18,423 nt of DNA from Gammaproteobacteria bacterium (lineage in GTDB: Bacteria > Pseudomonadota > Gammaproteobacteria > Enterobacterales > Alteromonadaceae), in the NCBI GenBank assembly GCA_027484495.1, contig JAIXSW010000527.1, positions 1-18,423 on the forward strand. Reading direction: 5' to 3'. The notes below the pieces were generated by a model that ran no database searches, was not told the origin of the DNA, and saw nothing but the letters and a program-made list of their open reading frames with translations. A program made the translations under genes and the position numbers. Every line of letters starts with the position of its first letter. The first letter of the stretch is position 1. Of this stretch, positions 1 through 6,328 are shown one piece after another.

Positions 1-434
1 AAGCCCGGATTTACCGACATCAGTAAAATCACATCCACTTTATCCAACACATAGTCAAGGTAACTGAGCGGCGTCGCCGGATTAAACACTAAACCAGCCT
101 GACAACCTTCATCTTTAATCAGTTGCAACGTGCGGTCGACGTGGCGTGACGCTTCCGGATGGAAAGTAATGATCGAAGCACCGGCTTTAGCGAATTGCGG
201 CACCAGACTATCGACTGGCTCCACCATCAGATGTACATCAATCGGTGCCGTGACACCATAGTTGCGCAGTGCCTGACACAGCATCGGGCCAAACGTCAGG
301 TTCGGCACATAATGGTTATCCATCACATCAAAATGCACGACATCGGCGCCTGCAGCCAGCACGCGGGCGACATCATCACCGAGGCGGGCTAAATCCGCCG
401 ACAAAATAGAAGGGGCTATCCAAAACGGTAACAT
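1..434 (-). CDS. rpe: Ribulose-phosphate 3-epimerase, N-terminal part (cut by window edge)
   Basis: Interconverts D-ribulose 5-phosphate and D-xylulose 5-phosphate in the cytosolic pentose phosphate pathway. I translated this strand by hand. The protein starts MLPFWIAPSILSADLARLGD, contains VVHFDVMDNHYVPNLTFGP (about residues 32-50) and DVHLMVEP, and runs off the window in LLMSVNPGF. These are hallmark epimerase segments: the SILSAD serine, the His and Asp of HFDVMD and the His of HLM are the usual metal and catalytic residues. About 144 of the usual 220-225 residues are present. The ATG at 434 has a good Shine-Dalgarno sequence (GGGAGAG, about 6 bases upstream). In enteric bacteria rpe directly follows dam; here three opposite-strand genes separate them, so rpe must have its own promoter. 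I could not identify one with confidence. Confidence 0.95.
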   Translation of the reverse strand, partial: MLPFWIAPSILSADLARLGDDVARVLAAGADVVHFDVMDNHYVPNLTFGPMLCQALRNYGVTAPIDVHLMVEPVDSLVPQFAKAGASIITFHPEASRHVDRTLQLIKDEGCQAGLVFNPATPLSYLDYVLDKVDVILLMSVNPG

Positions 435-672
435 GCGTCTCTCCCAGCTGGCAAAGTCGTCACTTTAGCCGATTTCATAACGCCGCGCAGCCGCTTTACC
501 GATGATCCATCCAACGAAGCGCCCAAAAAACAGGCAAACCTGCACCACTTTCGCGCATTTGGCGCTGGCTGATTCGCAGATGAAAGTCTATCTTATTGAA
601 ATAAAACATCTTTCATTGATGGCACAGAACTGGAATTACCTTTGGCGACCATTACAGATAAGGGCAAAGCAA
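435..672. promoter_or_regulatory. Divergent intergenic region between rpe and the porin gene
   Basis: This 238-base gap separates two divergent start codons, so it should carry promoters in both directions. I could not find a convincing -35/-10 pair on either strand. The best plus-strand fragment is TTGAAA at 596-601, but no acceptable -10 sits 16-18 bases downstream. The porin reading frame stays open back to 502, but that stretch reads as non-coding (basic, low in typical domain character) and lies upstream of a proper signal peptide. The promoter role is inferred from layout only. Confidence 0.4.
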
Positions 673-1428
673 ATGAAAACAATGGCAACTAAAACAACAA
701 GTTCGTTTAAGCAGGGAAAAAAACTGGGCGCTATCGCATTATTGGTCGCCAGCTGTTTTGGCGGTGCAGCACAAGCCGCAACATTGACCGGAAACGTGGG
801 CTACGTGTCTGATTACTTGTTCCGTGGTATTTCACAGACCAATGAAGGCATGGCGCTGCAAGGCGGGATGACGTTGACTGGTGAGTCTGGATTTTACCTG
901 TCCACTTGGGCCTCTAATATTAAATTCGGCAATGGCTCGATGGAACTGGACATTCTGGCCGGTTGGACCGGAAAAATTAACGAAGACTGGACCATTGACG
1001 TCGGTGCCATGCAGTACCGCTATCCAAACGGCGATAATGAAACCGACCAGTTTAACTTCAACGAATTCTATACCAAGTTCATTTACAAAGACTTAGTCCT
1101 CGGTTTCGCATACTCAGATGACTATTTTGCGTCAGGCGTGAACGAGTACTACTACCTGTCAGCAGACTACACCTACGTGTTGCATGAAAGTTTAAGTTTG
1201 CTGTTGCACCTCGGTCACAACCAATTTGCCGACAACGCTGAGTACAACACATTTGTGGCCGCCGGCCCGCTGCGTGGTGATGCGTATCTGGATTGGAGCG
1301 TTGGTTTAGGCACTTCAGTATTGGGCTCTGCTGTGCAATTGAAATTTGCGTCAACGAATATCGAAGGCAGTGCGGGCTGCGATCTGTGTGATGGCCGCTT
1401 AGTACTGAGTTTGAGCAAGACTTTCTGA
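673..1428 (+). CDS. TorF-family putative outer-membrane porin
   Basis: Predicted outer-membrane beta-barrel of 251 residues. The chosen start (ATG 673) has AAGGG about 8 bases upstream and begins a clear signal peptide: a lysine-rich N-terminus, hydrophobic core LGAIALLVASCFGG, and AQA|ATL cleavage after about residue 35. The open frame continues upstream to 502 but would bury the signal peptide, so I reject that start. The mature part opens with TGNVGYVSDYLFRGISQT, typical of the TIGR02001/TorF family, then alternating amphipathic, tyrosine-rich strands, and ends in LSLSKTF with the terminal phenylalanine expected for BAM-dependent insertion. A Cys-x-x-Cys pair (CDLC, residues 236-239) lies before the last strand. 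The substrate is unknown; the family was named from its occurrence near trimethylamine N-oxide respiration genes, which are absent here. A terminator follows, so it is probably a single-gene transcript. Confidence 0.85.
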   Translation: MKTMATKTTSSFKQGKKLGAIALLVASCFGGAAQAATLTGNVGYVSDYLFRGISQTNEGMALQGGMTLTGESGFYLSTWASNIKFGNGSMELDILAGWTGKINEDWTIDVGAMQYRYPNGDNETDQFNFNEFYTKFIYKDLVLGFAYSDDYFASGVNEYYYLSADYTYVLHESLSLLLHLGHNQFADNAEYNTFVAAGPLRGDAYLDWSVGLGTSVLGSAVQLKFASTNIEGSAGCDLCDGRLVLSLSKTF

Positions 1429-1485
1429 GAACAGAAAGATACGACATCATAAAAAATTAAAAAAACAGCCTTTGTCCACGACCCG

Positions 1486-1516
1486 AACCGGCAGCCGCAA
1501 GGCCGCCGGTTTTTTT
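1486..1516 (+). terminator. Intrinsic terminator of the porin gene
   Basis: AACCGGC (1486-1492) pairs with GCCGGTT (1505-1511). An inner GCC/GGC pairing follows one A·C mismatch, closed by a GCAA tetraloop of the stable GNRA class, with an uninterrupted T-run to 1516. It lies 58 bases after the porin stop codon. The T-run ends one base before the -35 box of the next promoter. Confidence 0.88.
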
Positions 1517-1517
1517 C

Positions 1518-1546
1518 TTGCCACAGCCAAGGCACTGGCGTAAAAT
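1518..1546 (+). promoter_or_regulatory. Sigma-70 promoter for the two small genes
   Basis: TTGCCA at 1518-1523 (5 of 6 matches to TTGACA) and TAAAAT at 1541-1546 (5 of 6 to TATAAT) are separated by exactly 17 bases. The predicted transcription start is near 1553, giving a leader of only about 24 bases before the ATG at 1577. It is the best sigma-70 promoter I found in the window and directly follows the porin terminator, so the downstream pair looks independently transcribed. Confidence 0.65.
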
Positions 1547-1576
1547 CGAACAGTTATTATTTGCATGGACGTTCTG

Positions 1577-1858
1577 ATGAAAACTAAAACTCTGCTGAAA
1601 TCTGCGTTACTGCTGCTGCCTTTGACAGTCGCTATCGCGATTTCTCAAGGTCCGGAACAGCAGAATGCGATGGCTAGCTGCCAACAACAGCTTGTAGTGG
1701 CGGAGTCGGGAATTGAAACCCTGCAACTGCAATGTGACAGCACACAACAACAAAGCTGGTTAGGCTGGGCTCAAGGCCATAGCCGCTCTACTCAATTCCA
1801 CTTTATTGATTTGTTGGAATTACTGAACCGGCTACATACCCATCAAGATAGTGAATAA
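1577..1858 (+). CDS. Small exported protein of unknown function
   Basis: I do not recognise this 93-residue protein. It begins MKTKTLLKSALLLLPLTVAI, a Sec-type signal peptide with probable cleavage near AIA|ISQG (about residue 21). The mature part is glutamine-rich with two cysteines (C35 and C53) that could form a periplasmic disulphide, then a tryptophan-containing WLGWAQGH segment and a leucine-rich C-terminal helix (FIDLLELLNRL). An ATG at 1565 would add four residues (MDVL) but has no ribosome binding site. The ATG at 1577 has only a weak GGA 7 bases upstream but starts the signal peptide cleanly. It sits under a good promoter and 15 bases before the DUF2970 gene, so the two are probably co-transcribed. 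That it is a real gene is supported by the promoter, the signal peptide and the operon-like spacing. The function is unknown. Confidence 0.65.
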   Translation: MKTKTLLKSALLLLPLTVAIAISQGPEQQNAMASCQQQLVVAESGIETLQLQCDSTQQQSWLGWAQGHSRSTQFHFIDLLELLNRLHTHQDSE

Positions 1859-1873
1859 CGGCATCTTTTGCTG

Positions 1874-2068
1874 ATGACAGGCACTAAGCCCGGAATCAGA
1901 CAAATTCTCAAAGCTGTCTTCGGCGCTTTTATCGGCGTGCAATCTGAACAACAACGCCAACAAGACTTTCAGACCCAGGGCCCCTTGCCCTATATTATCG
2001 CCGGTGTGATTGTCACCATCTGCTTTGTAGTGGGTTTGATGCTGATCATACGCTGGGTGCTGAGCTGA
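1874..2068 (+). CDS. DUF2970 family small membrane protein
   Basis: A 64-residue protein with the DUF2970 layout. A basic N-terminus leads into ILKAVFGAFIGVQSEQQRQQDF (about residues 11-32), then a PLPYIIAGVIVTICFVVG segment forming one inner-membrane helix (about residues 38-62), ending in IIRWVLS. The family is widespread in gamma- and betaproteobacteria and has no established function. I chose the ATG at 1874; in-frame TTG (1868) and CTG (1871) codons also exist, and none has a strong ribosome binding site, so translation may depend on the gene 15 bases upstream. It converges on dam with only 13 bases between stop codons and no terminator in the gap, so its transcript may run antisense into dam. 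Confidence 0.8.
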   Translation: MTGTKPGIRQILKAVFGAFIGVQSEQQRQQDFQTQGPLPYIIAGVIVTICFVVGLMLIIRWVLS

Positions 2069-2081
2069 ACGCAGCCTTTAC
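2069..2081. other. Convergent junction without terminator (DUF2970 gene / dam)
   Basis: The two stop codons face each other across 13 bases, and no inverted repeat with a T-run occurs there or within the last bases of either gene. Transcripts from either side should overlap as antisense RNA unless Rho stops them. Confidence 0.5.
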
Positions 2082-2918
2082 TTACTTCTGCCGGTAGATA
2101 GCAAACAATTCCGCGACCTTGCCGCGACTACTGCCCTTCTGACTAATAGAACGTCCAACCTGGATAGAATCCAGTTCAGCGCCGGCATAGATCTTCCGGG
2201 TCAACGGCGTATCGTGATTACTAATCACCACGGTATGACCGGCCGCTTGCGCTGCTTCTGCCAGATTGGCAAGCTCAGCCTGATCATCAAAAGTAAAACT
2301 GTTTTTTGCGTAGGAAGTAAAGCTCGCCGTTTTCGACAACGGCACATAAGGCGGATCACAATAAATCACTGTCGGCGGCGCAGGCAGCCGGGCAAACAAT
2401 TCCGGATAACTCAGACAGGTAAATTCGGCTTTCTGCGCTTTTTCGGCAAAACGCCACATTTCAGCGGCTGGAAAATACGGCTTCTTATACTTGCCAAAAG
2501 GCACGTTAAACAAGCCAGATTGGTTATAGCGGCACAAGCCGTTAAAACAATGCCGGTTCAGATACAAAAACAATAAAGAGCGTTCAAGCAAATCTTCACT
2601 CTGATTAAACTGCTGACGGAGTTCAAGGAAGCGTTCTTTGTGATTGTTCTGCTCTGTAAAAAACTGCTGCGCTGCACCAATCAGCATATCTGGCTGACTT
2701 TGTAATAACCGGTACAGGCCTATCAAATCTGCATTAATGTCATTCAGGATATAGGCAGGATAGTCAGTGTTGAGAAAGACTGAACCAGCGCCGACAAAAG
2801 GCTCAACCAGTAGATCGCCAGCCGGCAAATGCTGACGGATCGCCTCCGCCAGATTGTACTTACCGCCTGCCCATTTCAGGAAAGCACGTTGTTTGGCTAT
2901 TTTTACGGCTTTAGTCAA
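2082..2918 (-). CDS. dam: DNA adenine methyltransferase (GATC-specific, Dam)
   Basis: Transfers a methyl group from S-adenosylmethionine to N6 of adenine in GATC; in this family it serves mismatch-repair strand choice, replication timing and gene regulation. The 278-residue product has FLKWAGGK (13-20), the AdoMet motif PFVGAGSVF (40-48), the conserved FLYLNRHCFNGLCRYN region, the catalytic DPPY (188-191) followed by VPLSKTASFTSY, and the ISNHDT segment. This is the D12 class and the same length as the E. coli enzyme. The only reasonable start is TTG at 2918 with GGAC 7-8 bases upstream; no in-frame ATG or GTG precedes the conserved core. It follows damX by 12 bases in the same reading frame, so its output probably depends on damX translation. 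Confidence 0.96.
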   Translation of the reverse strand: MTKAVKIAKQRAFLKWAGGKYNLAEAIRQHLPAGDLLVEPFVGAGSVFLNTDYPAYILNDINADLIGLYRLLQSQPDMLIGAAQQFFTEQNNHKERFLELRQQFNQSEDLLERSLLFLYLNRHCFNGLCRYNQSGLFNVPFGKYKKPYFPAAEMWRFAEKAQKAEFTCLSYPELFARLPAPPTVIYCDPPYVPLSKTASFTSYAKNSFTFDDQAELANLAEAAQAAGHTVVISNHDTPLTRKIYAGAELDSIQVGRSISQKGSSRGKVAELFAIYRQK

Positions 2919-2930
2919 CGCAGCTGTCCA

Positions 2931-4556
2931 TTAGTTAGTACTGATTTCACTATGGATATCACTAAGAGGTTTGGCGAAACCCTGCTGTAAAGGCACCGGC
3001 AGTTGCGCCGCCTGTTGTTTAGCAACAACCGCGCTAGAGAAAGGTGCCATCACTACGACCAGCTGTCGTTTACCGTCTTTCTTCCGCTCATAGGTATAAG
3101 TCTGCAGATTGCTGTACGACTGCCGGAAACTCTGCAGCGCTGTATCGTTGGAAAACACTACCAATTGCAGTGCGTATTGGGTGCCCGGCAATGACAACAG
3201 TTCAGATTCGCTATAGCGGTATCCACCGCCAGACTTCGTCTGAGCACTGGCTGTGACCGGATTCGCGCTGGCTGCCGCCTGATTCAACTCTGCCGAGGCT
3301 TCGGCTGCTAAGTCTTCTACTGGCTCAGTCGCGGCCGCAGTCGCCGCGACCGGCGCTTGTTGAGTCGTCATATTACCCGATTCTGCGGCCATTTCAGACT
3401 CGACTGTGGCTTCTTCCGGCAACGCAGTCGCAGGGCGGGTTGGCCCCGCGCCGGAGCCAGCGTCAGCGCTGATCTCAGCGGCTAAATCCGGTTGCGGCGT
3501 CTCAGCCACCACAGGTTCTGTCGTTTCTACAACTGCTGTGTCTGTTGTACTGGTCGCTTGCTGTGTAGCCGGCGCGACGGTGAGATCTTCCGCAGGTGCG
3601 GCAGGTACTTCATTAGCGCCAGTTAGATCCGGAGTGCTTTGTTCGGTGAAATCTACTGGCTTTTCAAGACCTTTCGCCTGCGCAGTACCGCGTTCAGCTT
3701 TTTCCAGTTGATTAACCAGTTGCTCAACTACGGCTTTCTCGGCTGGAGGCGGTGGTGGTGCCTCTTTGACCTGAGTCACAGTGCCAGCGACTTCCTGCTC
3801 TTCTGGCAGGTAAGTCAACGTACCAATGCCATCTCCCTGTTTTAGCTGACGTTCAGTCCAAAACCAGAATACGACAACACCAATAATCACGGCCATGCCA
3901 ATTGTAAACACCCATAGCGGTCCGGCAACGGATGCAGTTTGCACTGCTGCCTTCTGCTGTTTCGGTGTCTTTGCTGCCAGTTGCGGATTTAATAAGACGT
4001 GTAAATTACCTTGGGACTGCGCCAGACGCTCAGCTATTGTCAATGTACTGAAAGCGCTGTCTTGTAGCAGTACTCCGGCGTCTTCCATCGTGATCGGCGC
4101 CAACGGCAAATTGAGTTCGGCATGGGCATCGGCTTGCTCTGCGGTTGCGATCACGAGGCAAGGGATCTCAGCCAGCTCAGTCCACAATTGTTCCGGCAAA
4201 TATTCAGATTGATCGAGGATCAATGCCAGCGGTTGGCGACTCTCGCGTTCGCCAATCAGACTGAGCAGGGTTTTATCGGTGACCACACCGTGACCAAACC
4301 ATTGCTCTAGTAAATGCTGGCGAATTTTACCGGCGCTAAGTTCGGGTTCGACCGTCAGCAAAGCCAGATTAAACTCGTCGGATAATAACTCTGCGACCGC
4401 TAAAGCCAGCGTTGATTTACCTGAACCCGGCCCACCGACCAGATAAATCAGCTGATATGGATTAAATTCGAGTTGAAAAACCAACCGTTCCAGCCATTGG
4501 CGCTGTGACGGCAACAAGCCTTGCTGTGTCGCCAGTTTTTGATGTAAATCAGCCAT
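2931..4556 (-). CDS. damX: DamX-like cell-division protein with AAA-type NTPase and SPOR domains
   Basis: An inner-membrane protein of 541 residues. The cytoplasmic N-terminal part is an AAA-type NTPase-like domain with Walker A GGPGSGKST (41-49) and Walker B-like LALILD (about 107-112). One membrane helix follows (GPLWVFTIGMAVIIGVVVFW, about 212-232), then a long low-complexity periplasmic linker rich in Ala, Pro, Glu and Thr, and a C-terminal SPOR domain (about 455-541, around YALQLVVFSNDTALQSF). SPOR domains bind denuded septal peptidoglycan, and DamX works at the division septum in the family. The ATG at 4556 overlaps the aroB stop (ATGGCTGA). A TTG at 4568 could add four residues, but I prefer the ATG. 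The layout matches DamX between aroB and dam. Confidence 0.92.
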   Translation of the reverse strand: MADLHQKLATQQGLLPSQRQWLERLVFQLEFNPYQLIYLVGGPGSGKSTLALAVAELLSDEFNLALLTVEPELSAGKIRQHLLEQWFGHGVVTDKTLLSLIGERESRQPLALILDQSEYLPEQLWTELAEIPCLVIATAEQADAHAELNLPLAPITMEDAGVLLQDSAFSTLTIAERLAQSQGNLHVLLNPQLAAKTPKQQKAAVQTASVAGPLWVFTIGMAVIIGVVVFWFWTERQLKQGDGIGTLTYLPEEQEVAGTVTQVKEAPPPPPAEKAVVEQLVNQLEKAERGTAQAKGLEKPVDFTEQSTPDLTGANEVPAAPAEDLTVAPATQQATSTTDTAVVETTEPVVAETPQPDLAAEISADAGSGAGPTRPATALPEEATVESEMAAESGNMTTQQAPVAATAAATEPVEDLAAEASAELNQAAASANPVTASAQTKSGGGYRYSESELLSLPGTQYALQLVVFSNDTALQSFRQSYSNLQTYTYERKKDGKRQLVVVMAPFSSAVVAKQQAAQLPVPLQQGFAKPLSDIHSEISTN

Positions 4557-5637
4557 ATGTGGCGCCAAATACCTGAATAAGTTCTTGTTCTGTCACGTCA
4601 TCGACGATAATGGCACGTCCGCATTGTTGCAACAAGATAAAGCGCATTTGTCCGGCTTTGACCTTTTTATCGGTCTTCATATACGGCATAAAATGCTGAA
4701 TTGTCATGCCGGAAGGCGGCGTTACCGGTAACTGTACCGCTAACAATAAATTGCGGATCGCATCGACATCAGCCATCTCAATCCAGCCGCGTGCCGCCGA
4801 CAGTTGCGCCGCCATCAGCATACCAACGGCGACGGCTTCACCGTGCAACCAGCTGCCATACCCCAACCAGGCTTCAATGGCATGGCCAAAGGTGTGGCCA
4901 AGATTGAGCAGGGCTCGCTCGCCTTGCTCAGTTTCATCCCGACTAACGATGTCGGCTTTCATCTGACAACAATGGCGGATCATTTGGCTTAAGGCAGGTT
5001 CTTGCTTCGCCTGAATTTGCGCCTGATGAGCGATCAGCCACTGCAAGAACGCAGCATCGCCAAGCAAACCATACTTAATCACTTCAGCCATACCGGCGGC
5101 AAACTCGCGCGGTGGCAGGCTTTGCAGCATATTGGTGTCAATCAGCACGGCCTGAGGCTGTTTAAAAGCCCCAATCATATTTTTGCCAAGCGGATGGTTC
5201 ACGGCGGTTTTGCCGCCTACCGAAGAATCAACCTGAGATAACAAGGTGGTTGGAATTTGCACAAAGTCGACACCCCGCTGATAGCAGGCTGCGACAAAAC
5301 CGGTTAGATCGCCAATCACGCCGCCGCCCAAAGCCACCAATAAGCCATCACGTGGAAACTTTTGTTCCAGCAAAAATGAATTGACCTGTTCAAATGACTG
5401 CAGGGTTTTATAAGCTTCGCCATCCGGCAGCAAGTACTCGCTGACTTCGGCGGCATCAAACAGTGCCCGCACCTTATCCAGGTACAACGCTGCAACTACA
5501 GGATTGGAAATAATGGCGACTTTTTTGTATCCCCAGAGCGGGGCGAATTCGGCTTGCTCCGCGGCGCTTTGACACAGCGCCGGAGCAATCAGGATGGGAT
5601 AACTGCGCAGACCAAGTTGAACCGCAACTTTTTCCAT
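4549..5637 (-). CDS. aroB: 3-Dehydroquinate synthase
   Basis: Second step of the shikimate pathway: converts 3-deoxy-D-arabino-heptulosonate 7-phosphate to 3-dehydroquinate using NAD and a divalent metal. It has 362 residues, matching the usual length. Visible motifs are the nucleotide-binding GGGVIGD (104-110), IPTTLLSQVDSSVGGKT (128-144), NHPLGKNMIGAF, and the metal ligands E185 (AGMAEVIKYG), H248 (LGHTFGH) and H265 (HGEAVAVGM). It lies 19 bases after aroK and overlaps damX by 8 bases, so the four genes form one operon. The annotated ATG at 5637 gives the expected MEKVAVQLGLRSYPI start. Confidence 0.97.
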   Translation of the reverse strand: MEKVAVQLGLRSYPILIAPALCQSAAEQAEFAPLWGYKKVAIISNPVVAALYLDKVRALFDAAEVSEYLLPDGEAYKTLQSFEQVNSFLLEQKFPRDGLLVALGGGVIGDLTGFVAACYQRGVDFVQIPTTLLSQVDSSVGGKTAVNHPLGKNMIGAFKQPQAVLIDTNMLQSLPPREFAAGMAEVIKYGLLGDAAFLQWLIAHQAQIQAKQEPALSQMIRHCCQMKADIVSRDETEQGERALLNLGHTFGHAIEAWLGYGSWLHGEAVAVGMLMAAQLSAARGWIEMADVDAIRNLLLAVQLPVTPPSGMTIQHFMPYMKTDKKVKAGQMRFILLQQCGRAIIVDDVTEQELIQVFGATYG

Positions 5638-5656
5638 CTACAGCTCCCTTCTGAAA

Positions 5657-6175
5657 TTAAAAACCCAGTTGTTCGACGATTTGGTTCGCAACAGCGCGGG
5701 CGCTTTGCTCGTCGGTACGGATGGTAAAATCTGCGATTTCTTCATACAGTGGATTGCGTTCTGCCGCCAGACGCTCCAGCACATGTTGTGGTGCTTCTTC
5801 AGTCTGTAACAGCGGACGACGCTTATCACGTTGTGTGCGGGCAACCTGTTTCTCAATCGGAGTTTCCAGATAAACCACGATGCCGCGGGCTGACAGACGG
5901 TTACGGGTCTCACGACTCAGTACCGATCCACCACCAGTTGCCAGCACAATGCCCTGCATACCTGTTAAGTCTTCAATGACGTTTTCTTCGCGCACCCTGA
6001 AACCTTCCTCGCCTTCCAGATCAAAGACCCAGGCAATGTCTGCGCCGGTACGGCGTTCAATTTCCTGATCCGAATCATAAAATTCGAGGTGCAGCATTTC
6101 TGCTAAGTGACGGCCAATGGTACTTTTTCCTGCGCCCATTGGGCCAACGAGGAAGATATTGCGTTTCTCTGCCAT
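5657..6175 (-). CDS. aroK: Shikimate kinase I
   Basis: Phosphorylates shikimate at the 3-hydroxyl with ATP, in the cytosol. The 172-residue protein begins MAEKRNIFLVGPMGAGKST with Walker A at 11-19. The shikimate-binding Asp lies in FYDSDQEIE (34-36), EEGFR at 56-60, GGG at 81-83, the arginine-rich lid RDKRRPLL, and RNPLYEEIAD near the end. The sequence resembles enteric AroK throughout. Two points are odd: no Shine-Dalgarno sequence lies within about 15 bases of the ATG, and the frame stays open for 39 codons upstream (to a TGA at 6293-6295) without any standard start codon. It is first in the aroK-aroB-damX-dam operon. Confidence 0.97.
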   Translation of the reverse strand: MAEKRNIFLVGPMGAGKSTIGRHLAEMLHLEFYDSDQEIERRTGADIAWVFDLEGEEGFRVREENVIEDLTGMQGIVLATGGGSVLSRETRNRLSARGIVVYLETPIEKQVARTQRDKRRPLLQTEEAPQHVLERLAAERNPLYEEIADFTIRTDEQSARAVANQIVEQLGF

Positions 6176-6254
6176 ATGTCGTAATGCTAATTCAGCTAAC
6201 TCAAGAGGGTTGATGTCAGGACCAAAAAGCTCCCGTGAAAATTTTAAGCGCTGA

Positions 6255-6284
6255 ATTATGGCAGTATTAACGCGGGCTTCGCAA
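6255..6284 (-). promoter_or_regulatory. Candidate sigma-70 promoter of the aroK operon
   Basis: On the minus strand, TTGCGA (6284-6279) and CATAAT (6260-6255) are 18 bases apart, with 4 of 6 and 5 of 6 consensus matches. Transcription would start near 6248, leaving a leader of about 73 bases before aroK. It lies just downstream of the pilQ terminator, where the aro operon needs its own promoter. The moderate -35 and the 18-base spacer make this a candidate only. Confidence 0.4.
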
Positions 6285-6290
6285 GCAAAA

Positions 6291-6322
6291 GTTCAAAAGG
6301 GACAGCCCATCGGCTGTCCCTT
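6291..6322 (-). terminator. Hairpin terminator after pilQ
   Basis: Read on the minus strand, AAGGGACAGCC and GGCTGTCCCTT form an 11-bp perfect stem (arms 6312-6322 and 6297-6307) around a GATG loop, followed by a short T-run (TTTTGAAC). It starts 6 bases after the pilQ stop codon. The short T-tail suggests incomplete termination, so some pil transcripts may read into aroK. Confidence 0.75.
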
Positions 6323-6328
6323 ATGCAA

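Noticed and set aside
580..616. ATGAAAG...CTTTCAT inverted repeat upstream of the porin
   Set aside because: Only 7-bp arms 23 bases apart in AT-rich DNA, expected by chance; no Fur, CRP or other box recognised.
502..672. N-terminal extension of the porin back to ATG 502
   Set aside because: Would place 57 residues before a clean signal peptide; ATG 673 has a Shine-Dalgarno sequence.
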